From contig NZ_CAMZOG010000024.1 in the NCBI RefSeq assembly GCF_947331445.1, positions 1 through 55,749 on the forward strand: a DNA stretch of 55,749 bases, written 5' to 3'. Positions 36,070 to 45,313 of the stretch are shown here, one piece after another. The notes beneath the pieces were generated by a model. The model was not told the origin of the DNA, did not search any database, and was given only the letters and a program-made list of their open reading frames with translations. The position numbers were made by a program, and so were the translations under genes. The first letter of the stretch is position 1. The number at the start of each line of letters is the position of its first letter. The DNA is from Parendozoicomonas sp. Alg238-R29 (GTDB lineage: Bacteria > Pseudomonadota > Gammaproteobacteria > Pseudomonadales > Endozoicomonadaceae).

Positions 36070-36807
36070 GTGAGTGTTCTTGATACTGAACTGCAACCCT
36101 GGATGTTTAAGGATTACTGTCCAAACGGTTTGCAGGTAGAAGGCCGGGAGAATGTTTTGCGGCTGGCAACAGGTGTAACAGCCTGTGAGGCGCTTATTGA
36201 TCAAGCTATAGCGTGGAAAGCTGATGCCATATTGGTGCATCACGGCTATTTCTGGAAGAACGAGCAAGCCCAGGTGACAGGAATGAAAAAGCGCCGTCTG
36301 CAAAAACTTCTGACTCACGATATCAGTTTGCTCGGTTACCACCTTCCCTTGGATGGGCATCCCACTATGGGAAATAATGCCACTCTGGCAAAGCTGTTGG
36401 GGATTGAAGAAACCGGACCTATGGATCCCTCTGAATCTCGCCCCATTGGAAATATTGGAGAAGTGGCCGACACGGTGTCTCTTGAGGATTTTGGCGCAGC
36501 TATTGAGAAGGCTCTCGGTCGGAAGCCTTTACTGATAAGTGGTGGTGATCATACGGTTAAAACGGTGGCATGGTGTACCGGTGGAGCACAAAGCTTGATT
36601 GGTAAAGCCATTGAAGCTGGAGTTGACGCTTACATCAGTGGTGAGATTTCAGAATCAACCGTGCACGCAGCTAGAGAAGAAGGTGTTCACTATATTTCAG
36701 CTGGACACCATGCCACTGAGCGGGGAGGTGTTCAGGCTTTTGGGGCGTGGCTGGCCGTTAATCACGGAATTGAACATCAGTTTTTTGATATTGGGAATCC
36801 AGTCTAA
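36052..36807 (+). CDS. Nif3-like dinuclear metal-center protein (YbgI family)
   Basis: Members of this family (YbgI, NIF3) bind two metal ions in a toroidal hexamer. The bacterial protein is often annotated as a GTP cyclohydrolase I type 2 homologue, but its physiological substrate is unsettled. The 251-aa protein has YCPNGLQVEGRENV, the metal ligands in ILVHHGYFWKNE, YHLPLDGHPTMGNNATLA, and C-terminal SAGHHATERGGVQA. Its start is duplicated (see the repeat at 36026). It is divergent from degS. Confidence 0.92.
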   Translation: MKLQELVSVLDTELQPWMFKDYCPNGLQVEGRENVLRLATGVTACEALIDQAIAWKADAILVHHGYFWKNEQAQVTGMKKRRLQKLLTHDISLLGYHLPLDGHPTMGNNATLAKLLGIEETGPMDPSESRPIGNIGEVADTVSLEDFGAAIEKALGRKPLLISGGDHTVKTVAWCTGGAQSLIGKAIEAGVDAYISGEISESTVHAAREEGVHYISAGHHATERGGVQAFGAWLAVNHGIEHQFFDIGNPV

Positions 36808-36869
36808 CCGGGAAATCAAAACCAACGTTTTGGATAGCTCCTCTGACTCAATATTGAACACGACCCGGG

Positions 36870-36914
36870 AATATCTCTCTGGGGGCTTACGTAGAATTTC
36901 CCTGGAGAGATATT
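36870..36914. repeat. imperfect inverted repeat after the Nif3-like gene
   Basis: AATATCTCTCTGGGGG (from 36870) and its near-complement ending GGAGAGATATT (to 36914) can form a hairpin with ten terminal perfect pairs, mismatches, then a GGG/CCC block around about 12 bases. No T-run follows. It may be a terminator-like hairpin or the remains of a small mobile repeat. Confidence 0.5.
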
Positions 36915-37056
36915 AAACGTATTCTGTATTCATTCATGTTGATGGTCATGAGTATGCGTCTACAGAGCGCTATTTCTAATGTATAGGGTTAGGAGAGTCT
37001 GACTCTATTCCAGGGCGACAGCTGGCTGGACGAACCCCGATGCTGGAGTCGATCCT

Positions 37057-37245
37057 ATGGATGTTAAGGCATTTGCGAATCGTCATTGGAACGTGAAGAG
37101 TGAAGCATGGGAAAGAGGAGGTAATAGTCAAGCAATGCGTGAAGCTGTTCAGACAACCCTTGAAAGCAAAAATGAAAAAGAAAGCTCAAAGTTCATCCTA
37201 TTAATGCGAATTAACGCGAAATTATGTTGCAGGTTGATTTCCTGA
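37057..37245 (+). CDS. doubtful small ORF, 62 aa
   Basis: ATG 37057 is preceded by GGAG with 8 bases of spacing. The peptide begins MDVKAFANRHWNVKSEAW and is mostly polar and charged up to about residue 45, with a short Cys-containing hydrophobic tail. I recognise no family. It fills otherwise empty sequence, so it could be a real small protein, a gene remnant, or chance. Confidence 0.22.
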   Translation: MDVKAFANRHWNVKSEAWERGGNSQAMREAVQTTLESKNEKESSKFILLMRINAKLCCRLIS

Positions 37246-37338
37246 GGCGTTTGCCTCTGAAGTGTTGTCATATGGATAGTACAAACAATTCTAAATATCC
37301 TCGCTCATATTCTTTAGAATTATTGATATAGTGTGCCT

Positions 37339-37395
37339 CCCGCCAATAACAACAGATGAAATGGCGGGTCAGAATGACAACAACGGGGCTGCCCC
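37339..37395 (+). promoter_or_regulatory. leader hairpins upstream of cysD
   Basis: CCCGCCA (37339-37345) pairs with TGGCGGG (37362-37368) around a 16-base loop. GGGG CTG CCCC (37385-37395) directly abuts the cysD ATG and could hide the start region. No conventional Shine-Dalgarno precedes the ATG. These may modulate cysDN translation, but no known riboswitch class is recognised. Confidence 0.35.
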
Positions 37396-38307
37396 ATGAG
37401 TGCGGATTATAACCTGAACCACCTTCGGCAACTCGAAGCCGAAAGCATACATATTATTCGCGAAGTCGCGGCAGAGTTTGATAATCCGGTGATGCTTTAT
37501 TCCATCGGTAAAGACTCTGCGGTGATGCTGCATCTGGCTCGCAAAGCCTTTTTTCCTGGACGAATTCCATTCCCACTACTGCATGTAGACACCGACTGGA
37601 AGTTTCGGGAGATGATTGAATTTCGGGATCGTATGGCCAAAGACTACGATCTCGATCTCCTGGTTCACAAGAATCAGGAAGGCCTGGATATGGGCGTCGG
37701 CCCGTTTACCCATGGCAGTTCCAAGCATACCGATATTATGAAGACCCAGGCTCTGCGTCAGGCTTTGGATAAATACGGCTTTGATGCTGCCTTTGGTGGA
37801 GCCCGTCGAGATGAAGAGAAATCTCGCGCCAAAGAGCGGGTTTACTCCTTCCGTGACAATAACCATCGCTGGGATCCAAAGAATCAGCGCCCAGAGTTAT
37901 GGAATGTGTACAACGGCAATCACGAAAAGGGCGAAAGCATTCGAGTGTTCCCGCTATCCAACTGGACTGAGCTGGATATCTGGCAGTATATCTGGATGGA
38001 AAATATCGAAATTGTTCCCCTTTATCTGGCCGAAAAGCGTCCTGTCGTCGAACGCGACGGCATGCTGATTATGGTGGATGATGATCGTATGCCATTGGAA
38101 GAGGGGGAATTGCCGGAGATGAAGTCGGTACGCTTCCGTACTCTGGGTTGCTACCCGCTTACCGGTGCCGTGGAATCTGAAGCAGATACTTTGCCTGAAA
38201 TTATTCAGGAAATGCTGCTGACTACAACATCTGAGCGTCAGGGGCGAGCTATTGACCACGACTCCTCCGGTTCCATGGAGAAGAAGAAGCAGGAGGGTTA
38301 TTTCTGA
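37396..38307 (+). CDS. cysD: sulfate adenylyltransferase subunit 2 (CysD)
   Basis: CysD is the catalytic PP-loop subunit of ATP sulfurylase, making adenosine phosphosulfate from sulfate and ATP with GTP hydrolysis by CysN. The 303-aa protein has the PP-loop in [16 protein letters not shown], the [13 protein letters not shown] segment, [19 protein letters not shown] and the conserved end [14 protein letters not shown]. The stop overlaps the cysN start (TGATG). cysC and cysH are not present nearby. Confidence 0.97.
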   Translation: MSADYNLNHLRQLEAESIHIIREVAAEFDNPVMLYSIGKDSAVMLHLARKAFFPGRIPFPLLHVDTDWKFREMIEFRDRMAKDYDLDLLVHKNQEGLDMGVGPFTHGSSKHTDIMKTQALRQALDKYGFDAAFGGARRDEEKSRAKERVYSFRDNNHRWDPKNQRPELWNVYNGNHEKGESIRVFPLSNWTELDIWQYIWMENIEIVPLYLAEKRPVVERDGMLIMVDDDRMPLEEGELPEMKSVRFRTLGCYPLTGAVESEADTLPEIIQEMLLTTTSERQGRAIDHDSSGSMEKKKQEGYF

Positions 38308-39920
38308 TGAGTCATCATTCCGATTTGATCGAGTCAGATATCATTGCCTACCTTAAGCAGCACGAAAACAAAGAGCTGTTGCGTTTTCTGACTTGTGGCA
38401 GTGTTGATGATGGTAAGAGCACACTGATTGGGCGTCTGTTGCATGACAGCAAAATGATCTTTGAAGATCAGCTGGCAGCCATTGAAAACGACAGTAAGAA
38501 AGTTGGCACTCAGGGCGATAAGATTGACCTGGCCTTGCTGGTGGATGGTCTGCAGGCCGAGCGTGAGCAGGGTATTACCATTGATGTGGCTTATCGTTAC
38601 TTCTCCACAGAAAAGCGTAAGTTCATTATTGCCGACACCCCGGGCCATGAACAGTACACCCGAAATATGGCAACCGGTGCTTCCACCTGTGATCTTGCCG
38701 TTATTTTGATTGATGCCCGTTATGGGGTACAAACCCAGACTCGCCGTCACTCATTCATAGCCAGTCTGCTGGGTATTAAGCATATTGTTGTGGCTGTGAA
38801 CAAAATGGATCTGGTGGATTACAGTCAGGATACCTTTGAAAAGATTCGCAACGATTACCTTGATTTTGCCGAACCTCTGACTGTGGATGGGGCAATGGGC
38901 GATATTCGCTTTGTGCCAATGTCTGCGCTTGATGGCGACAACGTTGTGAATGCCAGTGAAAATATGCCCTGGTATGAAGGCAAGACTTTGATGCAGATTC
39001 TGGAAACCGTTGAAGTTTCCAGTGACCGCAACCTGGATGATTTCCGCCTGCCAGTTCAGTATGTCAATCGCCCTAATCTTGATTTTCGTGGCTTTGCCGG
39101 GACAATTGCCTCTGGTGTGGTGAATGTTGGCGATGAACTCAAAGCATTGCCTTCCGGAAAAACCAGCCGGGTTGCAGAGATAGTCACCTTTGATGGCAAT
39201 CTTGAGCAGGCTTTTGCCGGCCAGGCTGTGACTCTGACTCTGGAAGATGAAATTGATATCAGCCGTGGCGATATGCTGGTTAAGCCTGAGCGCCAGCCAG
39301 AGAGTAGCAGTGAACTCGATGCCATGGTTGTATGGATGGCAGAGCAGCCTCTGCAGTCGGGTCGCCAGTATGATTTTAAAGTCGGTGCATTTACTTCAGC
39401 TGGGCAGGTGAGTGGTATTCACCATCGGGTTGATGTGAATACTCTTGAACAACAGTCCACACAACAGCTGGCTCTGAATGAGATTGGCCATTGTCACCTG
39501 ACGCTGACCAAGCCTGTAGCTTTTGATGAATATCGCAATAACCGGGCTACCGGAGCTTTTATCATTATTGATCGCTTAACCAATGCTACTGTTGGTGCGG
39601 GTATGATCAGTGGGCGAGCCGACTCTGGTTCTCAGGGTAAGGTTTCTGCCGATGAAAGGGCGGCTCGTCTTGGGCAAAAGGCTAACGTTATCCAGATATC
39701 TGGAGCTTCCGCTGAACAGTTGGTTGCACTGGAAAGAGGGCTGTTTAATAAGGGCCTGTTCCCGGCAATTTGTGAGTCAGAGGCTCCTGAACTGGAAAGC
39801 ATTCTTCTGGCTCAGGGAGTTGTTGTATTAACAGATAACGCGTTTTCAGATGGTGCTGTGCTGTTGAATGCTCAGGACACTGATTTGCTGGATAAAATCT
39901 CTCAGATTGTATCGTTATAA
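38307..39920 (+). CDS. cysN: sulfate adenylyltransferase subunit 1, GTPase (CysN)
   Basis: CysN is the EF-Tu-like GTPase subunit that drives APS formation. The G-motifs are visible: G1 [13 protein letters not shown]3 DTPGHEQY, G4 NKMD, and the switch region [15 protein letters not shown]. Domains II and III follow (about residues 235-440). The protein is 537 aa. After the beta-barrels the C-terminal stretch of about 100 residues ([20 protein letters not shown]) resembles the start of an APS-kinase-like extension but is far too short for a full CysC domain and has no P-loop. Confidence 0.95.
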   Translation: MSHHSDLIESDIIAYLKQHENKELLRFLTCGSVDDGKSTLIGRLLHDSKMIFEDQLAAIENDSKKVGTQGDKIDLALLVDGLQAEREQGITIDVAYRYFSTEKRKFIIADTPGHEQYTRNMATGASTCDLAVILIDARYGVQTQTRRHSFIASLLGIKHIVVAVNKMDLVDYSQDTFEKIRNDYLDFAEPLTVDGAMGDIRFVPMSALDGDNVVNASENMPWYEGKTLMQILETVEVSSDRNLDDFRLPVQYVNRPNLDFRGFAGTIASGVVNVGDELKALPSGKTSRVAEIVTFDGNLEQAFAGQAVTLTLEDEIDISRGDMLVKPERQPESSSELDAMVVWMAEQPLQSGRQYDFKVGAFTSAGQVSGIHHRVDVNTLEQQSTQQLALNEIGHCHLTLTKPVAFDEYRNNRATGAFIIIDRLTNATVGAGMISGRADSGSQGKVSADERAARLGQKANVIQISGASAEQLVALERGLFNKGLFPAICESEAPELESILLAQGVVVLTDNAFSDGAVLLNAQDTDLLDKISQIVSL

Positions 39921-39927
39921 GTCATTT

Positions 39928-39953
39928 GCCCGGGATCAAATCTGTTCCCGGGC
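39928..39953 (+). terminator. hairpin terminator after cysN
   Basis: GCCCGGGA pairs with TCCCGGGC around a 10-base loop, 8 bases past the cysN stop, followed by GAATAATATTTATCTTTT. Confidence 0.75.
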
Positions 39954-40322
39954 GAATAATATTTATCTTTTGGATAAATTGCTTTTTCTTTCTCTACTCG
40001 CTGTATTAATGCGTATGCGTTAGCAAAAAATCTTGTAAAAACTTCTCCTTTCGAACTATTTTTCTAATCTTCTAAAGAACACAAAAATGGACAGGAATTG
40101 ACTACCTGTTCTGTGGCAGTGTGCGCACTTTCGATTGAACCTGATCGGCATGTTTGTGATTCCACAGGGCATGTGGCTGTTATGTCTTGATAGTTGAATA
40201 TGCTATCGCCGCGTACTGCAGAAAATCGTACTATGCCAAGAGTTTGTAATGTTTCCTTACACTTCTATGTTCTATAGAAGTACTTGTTCAATCATCTACC
40301 CTGGACCCTTTTCGGAGCCAAG
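39954..40322 (+). other. non-coding spacer between cysN and kbl
   Basis: Apart from the cysN terminator and a palindrome near 40261, I see no gene or RNA in this stretch. It is AT-rich in its first half and probably carries the kbl-tdh promoter. No confident -10/-35 pair could be chosen. Confidence 0.5.
40261..40281 (+). promoter_or_regulatory. palindrome upstream of kbl
   Basis: ACTTCTAT and ATAGAAGT form a perfect 8-bp inverted repeat around GTTCT, 41 bases before the kbl ATG. The size and spacing fit either a dimeric regulator's operator or a leader hairpin. The regulator is unknown. Confidence 0.4.
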
Positions 40323-41519
40323 ATGAAATCTGCATTTTACGATCAGCTCTCCGCGCAACTGGAAGAGCTCAAGCAGCAAGGCCTGTACAAGGACGAGCGT
40401 GTTATTACCTCCCAGCAGTCTTCCGACATTACTGTTACGGGTGGTGAACAGGTTATTAACTTCTGTGCCAATAACTATCTGGGTTTGGCCAATGCGCCAG
40501 AGCTGATTGAAGCTGGTCAGAAGGCTCTGGATAAGTATGGCTATGGTATGGCGTCTGTACGCTTTATCTGTGGTACTCAGGATGTTCACAAAGAGCTGGA
40601 AGCTCGTATGTCTGAGTTTCTGGGTATGGAAGACACCATTCTTTACTCTTCCTGCTTCGACGCCAACGCAGGCCTGTTTGAAACAGTACTGAGTGCTGAA
40701 GATGCCATTATCAGTGACTCCTTGAACCACGCCTCCATCATCGATGGTGTGCGTCTGTGTAAGGCCAAGCGGTTCCGTTACGCCAACAACGATATGGCCT
40801 CTCTGGAAGAGCAATTGAAAGCCGCAGATGAAGCAGGCTGCCGCCACAAGATGATTGCCACTGATGGCGTATTCTCCATGGATGGCATTATTGCCAACCT
40901 GAAAGGCATCTGTGATCTGGCTGACAAATACAATGCGCTGGTAATGGTTGATGACTCCCACGCTGTTGGCTTTGTGGGCGACAAAGGCCGTGGTACTCAT
41001 GAATACTGTGAAGTGATGAGCCGTGTAGATATCATCACCGGCACTCTGGGCAAGGCCATGGGCGGTGCATCCGGTGGTTACACTGCTGGTAAAAAAGAAG
41101 TGATTTCCTGGTTGCGTAATCGTTCCCGTCCTTACCTTTTCTCCAATACATTGTGCCCTACCATCGCCTCCGCAACCCTGAAGGTTCTGGACCTTCTGGC
41201 TGCTGGCGACGATCTGCGTGCTCGCCTGCGTGATAACGCAGCTTACTTCCGTGCAGAAATGGAAGAGCATGGCTTCACTCTTGCTGGCAAAGATCACCCA
41301 ATTATTCCAGTTATGCTGGGTGATGCGGCTATGGCCAAAGAATTTGCTGACCGTATGCTGAAAGAAGGCATTTACGTTATCGCCTTCAGCTTCCCGGTTG
41401 TTCCAAACGGTAAAGCCCGTATCCGTACACAGATGTCTGCCGCTCATACTAAAGAGCAGATTGACCGTGCGGTAGCCGCTTTCGCCAAGATCGGCCGTGA
41501 ACTCAAGGTTATCGCCTGA
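40323..41519 (+). CDS. kbl: glycine C-acetyltransferase (2-amino-3-ketobutyrate CoA ligase)
   Basis: Kbl cleaves 2-amino-3-ketobutyrate, the product of Tdh, with CoA to glycine and acetyl-CoA. The PLP-dependent protein has the fold-type I alpha-oxoamine synthase motifs [37 protein letters not shown], and the PLP-binding Lys in [17 protein letters not shown] 40323 follows GGAG by six bases and gives 398 aa, the usual length; TTG 40284 would add 13 residues. Downstream is tdh, 119 bases away. Confidence 0.96.
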   Translation: MKSAFYDQLSAQLEELKQQGLYKDERVITSQQSSDITVTGGEQVINFCANNYLGLANAPELIEAGQKALDKYGYGMASVRFICGTQDVHKELEARMSEFLGMEDTILYSSCFDANAGLFETVLSAEDAIISDSLNHASIIDGVRLCKAKRFRYANNDMASLEEQLKAADEAGCRHKMIATDGVFSMDGIIANLKGICDLADKYNALVMVDDSHAVGFVGDKGRGTHEYCEVMSRVDIITGTLGKAMGGASGGYTAGKKEVISWLRNRSRPYLFSNTLCPTIASATLKVLDLLAAGDDLRARLRDNAAYFRAEMEEHGFTLAGKDHPIIPVMLGDAAMAKEFADRMLKEGIYVIAFSFPVVPNGKARIRTQMSAAHTKEQIDRAVAAFAKIGRELKVIA

Positions 41520-41638
41520 GTCTAATTGGCTGGTCTAAGATCGATAGATACACACTGAAATGGATTTAAGCTGCCTCAGGCTCCGCTTTCTATGGGGAGA
41601 GGGCAGCTTCCGCTTTCTGGAAATTAGAGTACGTCCCC

Positions 41639-42676
41639 ATGGCAACAATGAAAACTCTGGCCAAGCTGCATGCCGAAAAAGGCATCTGGATGGACGAGAA
41701 GGAAATTCCGACTCCCGGCCATAATGATGTTCTGATCAAGATTCACAAAACGGCTATCTGCGGTACTGATATCCATATCTACAACTGGGATGAATGGTCT
41801 CAGAAAACTATCCCGCTGGGCATGACCGTAGGTCATGAATTTGCCGGAGAAGTTGTAGAAATCGGTCAGGAAGTCGCTGGCTTCAAGATTGGTGATCGTG
41901 TTTCCGGTGAAGGTCACCTGGTATGCGGTCATTGCCGTAACTGCCGAGCTGGCCGTCGTCACCTGTGCCGCAACACTCAGGGCGTTGGCGTCAACCGTCC
42001 TGGCTGCTTCGCAGAATACCTGTGCATTCCTGCCGCTAACGTATTCCCTCTGCCAGATGACATCTCCGATGACATGGCTTCTATCTTCGATCCATATGGC
42101 AACGCTGTTCACACGGCCCTGCAGTTCGACATGGTTGGCGAAGATGTGCTGGTAACCGGCGCTGGCCCAATCGGCATCATGGGTGCGGCTGTAGCCAAGC
42201 ACGCGGGTGCCCGTCACGTTGTTATCACCGACGTTAACGAATATCGCTTGTCTCTGGCTCGCGAAATGGGCGTGACTCGTGCCGTGAATGTAGCAGAGGA
42301 GAAGCTGGAAGACGTAATGGAAGGCCTCGGCATGACCGAAGGTTTTGACGTTGGTCTGGAAATGTCCGGCAATGGTCGTGCGTTTGAGCAGATGCTGGAA
42401 TTGATGAACAACGGCGGTAAGGTATCTCTGCTGGGTATTCCTGCGGCTGACACCGTGATCGACTGGAATCAGGTGATCTTCAAGATGTTGACACTGAAGG
42501 GTATCTACGGTCGTGAAATGTTCGAGACTTGGTACAAGATGGGCAGTATGCTGCAGTCCGGCCTGGATCTGGATCCAATCATTACTCACCGCTTCCCTGT
42601 ATCCCGGTTCGAAGAAGCCTTCGAAATTATGGCCAGCGGTAAGTCCGGTAAGATTGTTCTGGATTGGACTGAGTAA
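41639..42676 (+). CDS. tdh: L-threonine 3-dehydrogenase
   Basis: Tdh oxidises L-threonine to 2-amino-3-ketobutyrate with NAD, supplying Kbl. It is a zinc-dependent medium-chain dehydrogenase. Visible are the catalytic zinc site [13 protein letters not shown] with GHEFAGEVV, the structural zinc Cys cluster [15 protein letters not shown], and the Rossmann [15 protein letters not shown] motif. The 345-aa start ([15 protein letters not shown]) could also be the ATG three codons later. It pairs with kbl as in E. coli, but in the order kbl-tdh. Confidence 0.97.
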   Translation: MATMKTLAKLHAEKGIWMDEKEIPTPGHNDVLIKIHKTAICGTDIHIYNWDEWSQKTIPLGMTVGHEFAGEVVEIGQEVAGFKIGDRVSGEGHLVCGHCRNCRAGRRHLCRNTQGVGVNRPGCFAEYLCIPAANVFPLPDDISDDMASIFDPYGNAVHTALQFDMVGEDVLVTGAGPIGIMGAAVAKHAGARHVVITDVNEYRLSLAREMGVTRAVNVAEEKLEDVMEGLGMTEGFDVGLEMSGNGRAFEQMLELMNNGGKVSLLGIPAADTVIDWNQVIFKMLTLKGIYGREMFETWYKMGSMLQSGLDLDPIITHRFPVSRFEEAFEIMASGKSGKIVLDWTE

Positions 42677-42707
42677 CGGTTCCGAGCCTGAATCTGTTCA
42701 ACCCTGA

Positions 42708-42732
42708 GGGAGCGGTATTTTCGCTTCCTTTT
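42708..42732 (+). terminator. hairpin terminator after tdh
   Basis: GGGAGCG pairs with CGCTTCC (one G-U pair) around GTATTTT, then TTTTG. It lies 32 bases after the tdh stop. Confidence 0.7.
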
Positions 42733-42849
42733 GTATTAGTCCCCTAAAAGGTTAAAACCACCGGCTTTGGCCGGTCAGCTTTAGCTACAGATGGGCTCTG
42801 TTCTGCAGTTTTGTTGATAGCCATCCAAACTGTTCATCTCCCTGTAATA

Positions 42850-43690
42850 GTCGGAGGTCATCATGAATGACGACTGACTTTCGTCAGCTTCTCGAAAGCT
42901 GCACTCTGCTTAGCGACAGACAAAAAGATACCCTGCGTTCAGTACTTCTGCAGCCCCGAAGCCATGACTGCAATCTGTATCAACGACTTGAGAAAAACTT
43001 CGCTGCTCACCCTTGCTGCCACCACTGTAGTGATGACAATGTTCGCAAGTTTGGTTTTCAGAGCAGCCGCCAACGTTACCAGTGCAAAAGCTGCCAGCAG
43101 ACGTTCAATACTCTGACAGGGACAACTATCCTGACACAGTGGGGTTGTCACACCTGCATGTTATTCCTGTTCTGGACCAGTATCTTGAATGCATGATCAT
43201 TATCGATGACGCTCCGTCCTGCAGTCAGGCAATGCGGCATAAGCCTGGACACCTCTTTTCATCTCCGCCTTTCATCTCCGCCACCGCATCATGGAATTGT
43301 TGGAGAGTGATAAGGCAGAGCTGTTGCAGGGAATGGTTGGGTTCGATGAAACCTTTCCCGGGAATCTCAGAAAGGTCCAAGGAACCTTAGCCGTGCACCA
43401 CGAAAACGCAGTGGTTTGAAAAAGAAACCATCCGGGCCAGGCGCTCCTCGAAAGAAGGTGCATCCTGTTTAAAAGGTCCCCGTCCTTGTGGCTTGCGATA
43501 GACAGAAACATGTGGCCGATGGTGTTTTTCACCTACCTGAATGTGAAAGTCATTCACATCCGCTTGCAATACAAGAGCGGGCTCTCAAAGTCAGAAGCTA
43601 CCAGCCTTAACAATGAACTCCCCCTAAACAGCGGTTGAAGAGGGCGAGGAGCTGTCGCTGCTATTTCTCGACAACTATGTATGTGGCTCA
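42850..43690 (+). pseudogene. decayed IS1595/ISXO2-type transposase
   Basis: The frame 42867-43196 begins like an IS1595-family transposase with a helical segment and a zinc ribbon (CCHHCSDDNVRKFGFQ, then CKSCQQTF). It then shifts frame and stops. Downstream, pieces of the catalytic region appear in different frames: GMVGFDETF (the first acidic motif), ESQKGPRNLSRAPRKR, VPVLVACDRQKHVADGV, then LNVKVIHIRLQ and LDNYV near 43665, which recall the family's C-terminal VNSFHSRLK and YLDNYLGW motifs. Several frameshifts make it non-functional. It abuts the 3' end of the broken amidase gene. Terminal inverted repeats were not identified. Confidence 0.75.
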
Positions 43691-43697
43691 CGCAATA

Positions 43698-45300
43698 TCA
43701 GACATGTGGTGCCAATACTTTTTCAGAAGTTCCTGCCTCAGCGTCAGTACACATATCTGGCATTTTGTCTGCCCAGGGCTGTGCTCGTTCCAACTGACCA
43801 GCCAGACTGAACAGTAAGGCATCTCCCCCCATCGCGGCGGTAAACTGGACTCCAACCGGAAGGTTATCCCTGCTCCAGTGTAAAGGTACAGACATGGACG
43901 GTTGCCCGGTCATATTTGCCAACTGAGTGAATGGCAGTTTATCCAACATATCTCGCGCCATCTTATCGACAATGCCTGCCTTAAGGCTTAACCAGCTCAT
44001 TCCGGGAATAGCCAGCAACTTCATGAAAACCTGATCGGCTTTAGAGGGATATAAGGAGCCTACCGGCTGAGGAACATCTGCCAGAGTAGGGGTAAGAATC
44101 ACATCAAACCTGTTATGCAGCTCGCCAATAGAGCGACGCAGGTCATTCCAATAAACCTGACTTAACAGAAAGTCCCGGGCTTTGACCTGGCTACCAATCT
44201 TATACAGTGACCGGGTTGCCAGTTCGATATCCAACTTATTGACAGCCACGCCTGTTAGTTGAGAGAGCCCCACAACATCAGCAGCCGTATTACACAGCAA
44301 CATGGTCAGGAAGCTGGATGCCAACTGCTCACTGTCCAACCCGAGATCAACCTCTTCAACATGGTGCCCCAGATTCTGCAATAACCGAACGGTATTATTC
44401 AGCCCATCGATACATTCCTGACTGACTGGAGAGCCAGTCGGGCTCTTACAGGTAAAACCAATACGCAGTGGCTTTGGATCTTTTCCTGTAGCGGCCAAGA
44501 AACCCTGCTCATGTTTTACCGGGAAAGGGGCACCGCAATCCATACCATTGGTAACATCCAACATTGCTGCGCTGTCTCTCACAGAACGAGTAAGCACATG
44601 CTCACTGACAGCACCACTCCAGGCATCAGAAAGATACGGCCCCATAGGTTGCAAACCACGACTTGGCTTTAAACCGAACAGGCCACAGCAGGATGAAGGA
44701 ATACGAATAGAGCCACCACCATCCCCCCCCAGATGCCATAGGAACAATACGCGCTGCAACTGCAGCCGCTGTACCACCACTGGAGCCACCGGGTGTTCTA
44801 TCGGTATTCCATGGATTACGAGATGGGCCATTAGCTTTTGGTTCAGTAATCCCCATCAATCCCAACTCAGGAGTGTTAGTCTGCCCGAGAATCACCAGTC
44901 CGGCTTTGCGAAAACGTTTCACCAGCTCAGAATCAACTGGAGGCCGATAGTTCTTCATAGCACCACTGCCAAACCCTAGAGGCTCTCCACCGATGGCAGC
45001 CATAAGATCTTTAGTCAGAAAGGGAACACCGGCAAAAGGAGCATCCGAATCAGCAGCTTTCATTTCTATGCGAGCTTTATCAAAACGGGTGCGGATCACA
45101 GCATTTAAGGCAGGGTTATGTTGTTCAATTTGCTGAACACTGAAATCGAATGCCTCCTCCCTGCTTATCTGACCAGTACGGATAAGTTCAGCAAGCCCGG
45201 TGGCATCATAATTTTGCAGTGAAGAGTTAAACGACACAATAATATTACTTTGTTTGTTGTCAGAGGCAGACATTAAACGTTGTTTATTTTTTTTCTTCAA
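43698..45300 (-). pseudogene. amidase-signature enzyme, frameshifted at a G8 tract
   Basis: This is an amidase-signature family hydrolase broken into two overlapping frames. The upstream part (45300 to about 44725) holds the catalytic Lys in FLTKDLMAAIGG and both serines in TPGGSSGGTAAAVAA. The downstream part (about 44725 to 43698) resumes with GDGGGSIRIPSSCCGLFGLK and runs to a normal C-terminus (MTGQPSMSVPLHW; GVQFTAAMGGD). The break is a run of eight G (eight C on the plus strand at 44723-44730). Six would keep the frame, as MASGGDGGGS. It could be a real mutation, a slippage (phase-variable) tract, or a sequencing error. The start may be TTG 45300 or ATG 45273. The gene lies 13 bases after the YopJ-like gene on the same strand. 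Confidence 0.85.
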
Positions 45301-45313
45301 TCACCTGTCAAGA

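Larger units (their letters stand above)
36915..37395 (+). other. long spacer ahead of cysDN
   Basis: This stretch lies between the Nif3-like gene and cysD. It holds one doubtful small ORF (37057-37245, listed separately) and, near cysD, two leader hairpins. I see no recognisable domain in the translated frames and no tRNA. The sequence near 37300-37335 is AT-rich and could hold the cysDN promoter, but I could not pick out -35/-10 elements with confidence. Confidence 0.5.

Noticed and set aside
38307-39920. CysN-CysC fusion (bifunctional with APS kinase)
   Set aside because: The C-terminal extension is about 100 residues with no P-loop, so no APS kinase domain is complete.
40296-41447. 383-aa minus-strand open frame
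   Set aside because: Antisense shadow of kbl caused by its codon usage; no motif seen.
41624-42589. 321-aa minus-strand open frame
   Set aside because: Antisense shadow of tdh, which has full zinc and Rossmann motifs.
43635-43817. small plus-strand ORF
   Set aside because: It spans the end of the IS relic and the amidase 3' end and has no coherent sequence.
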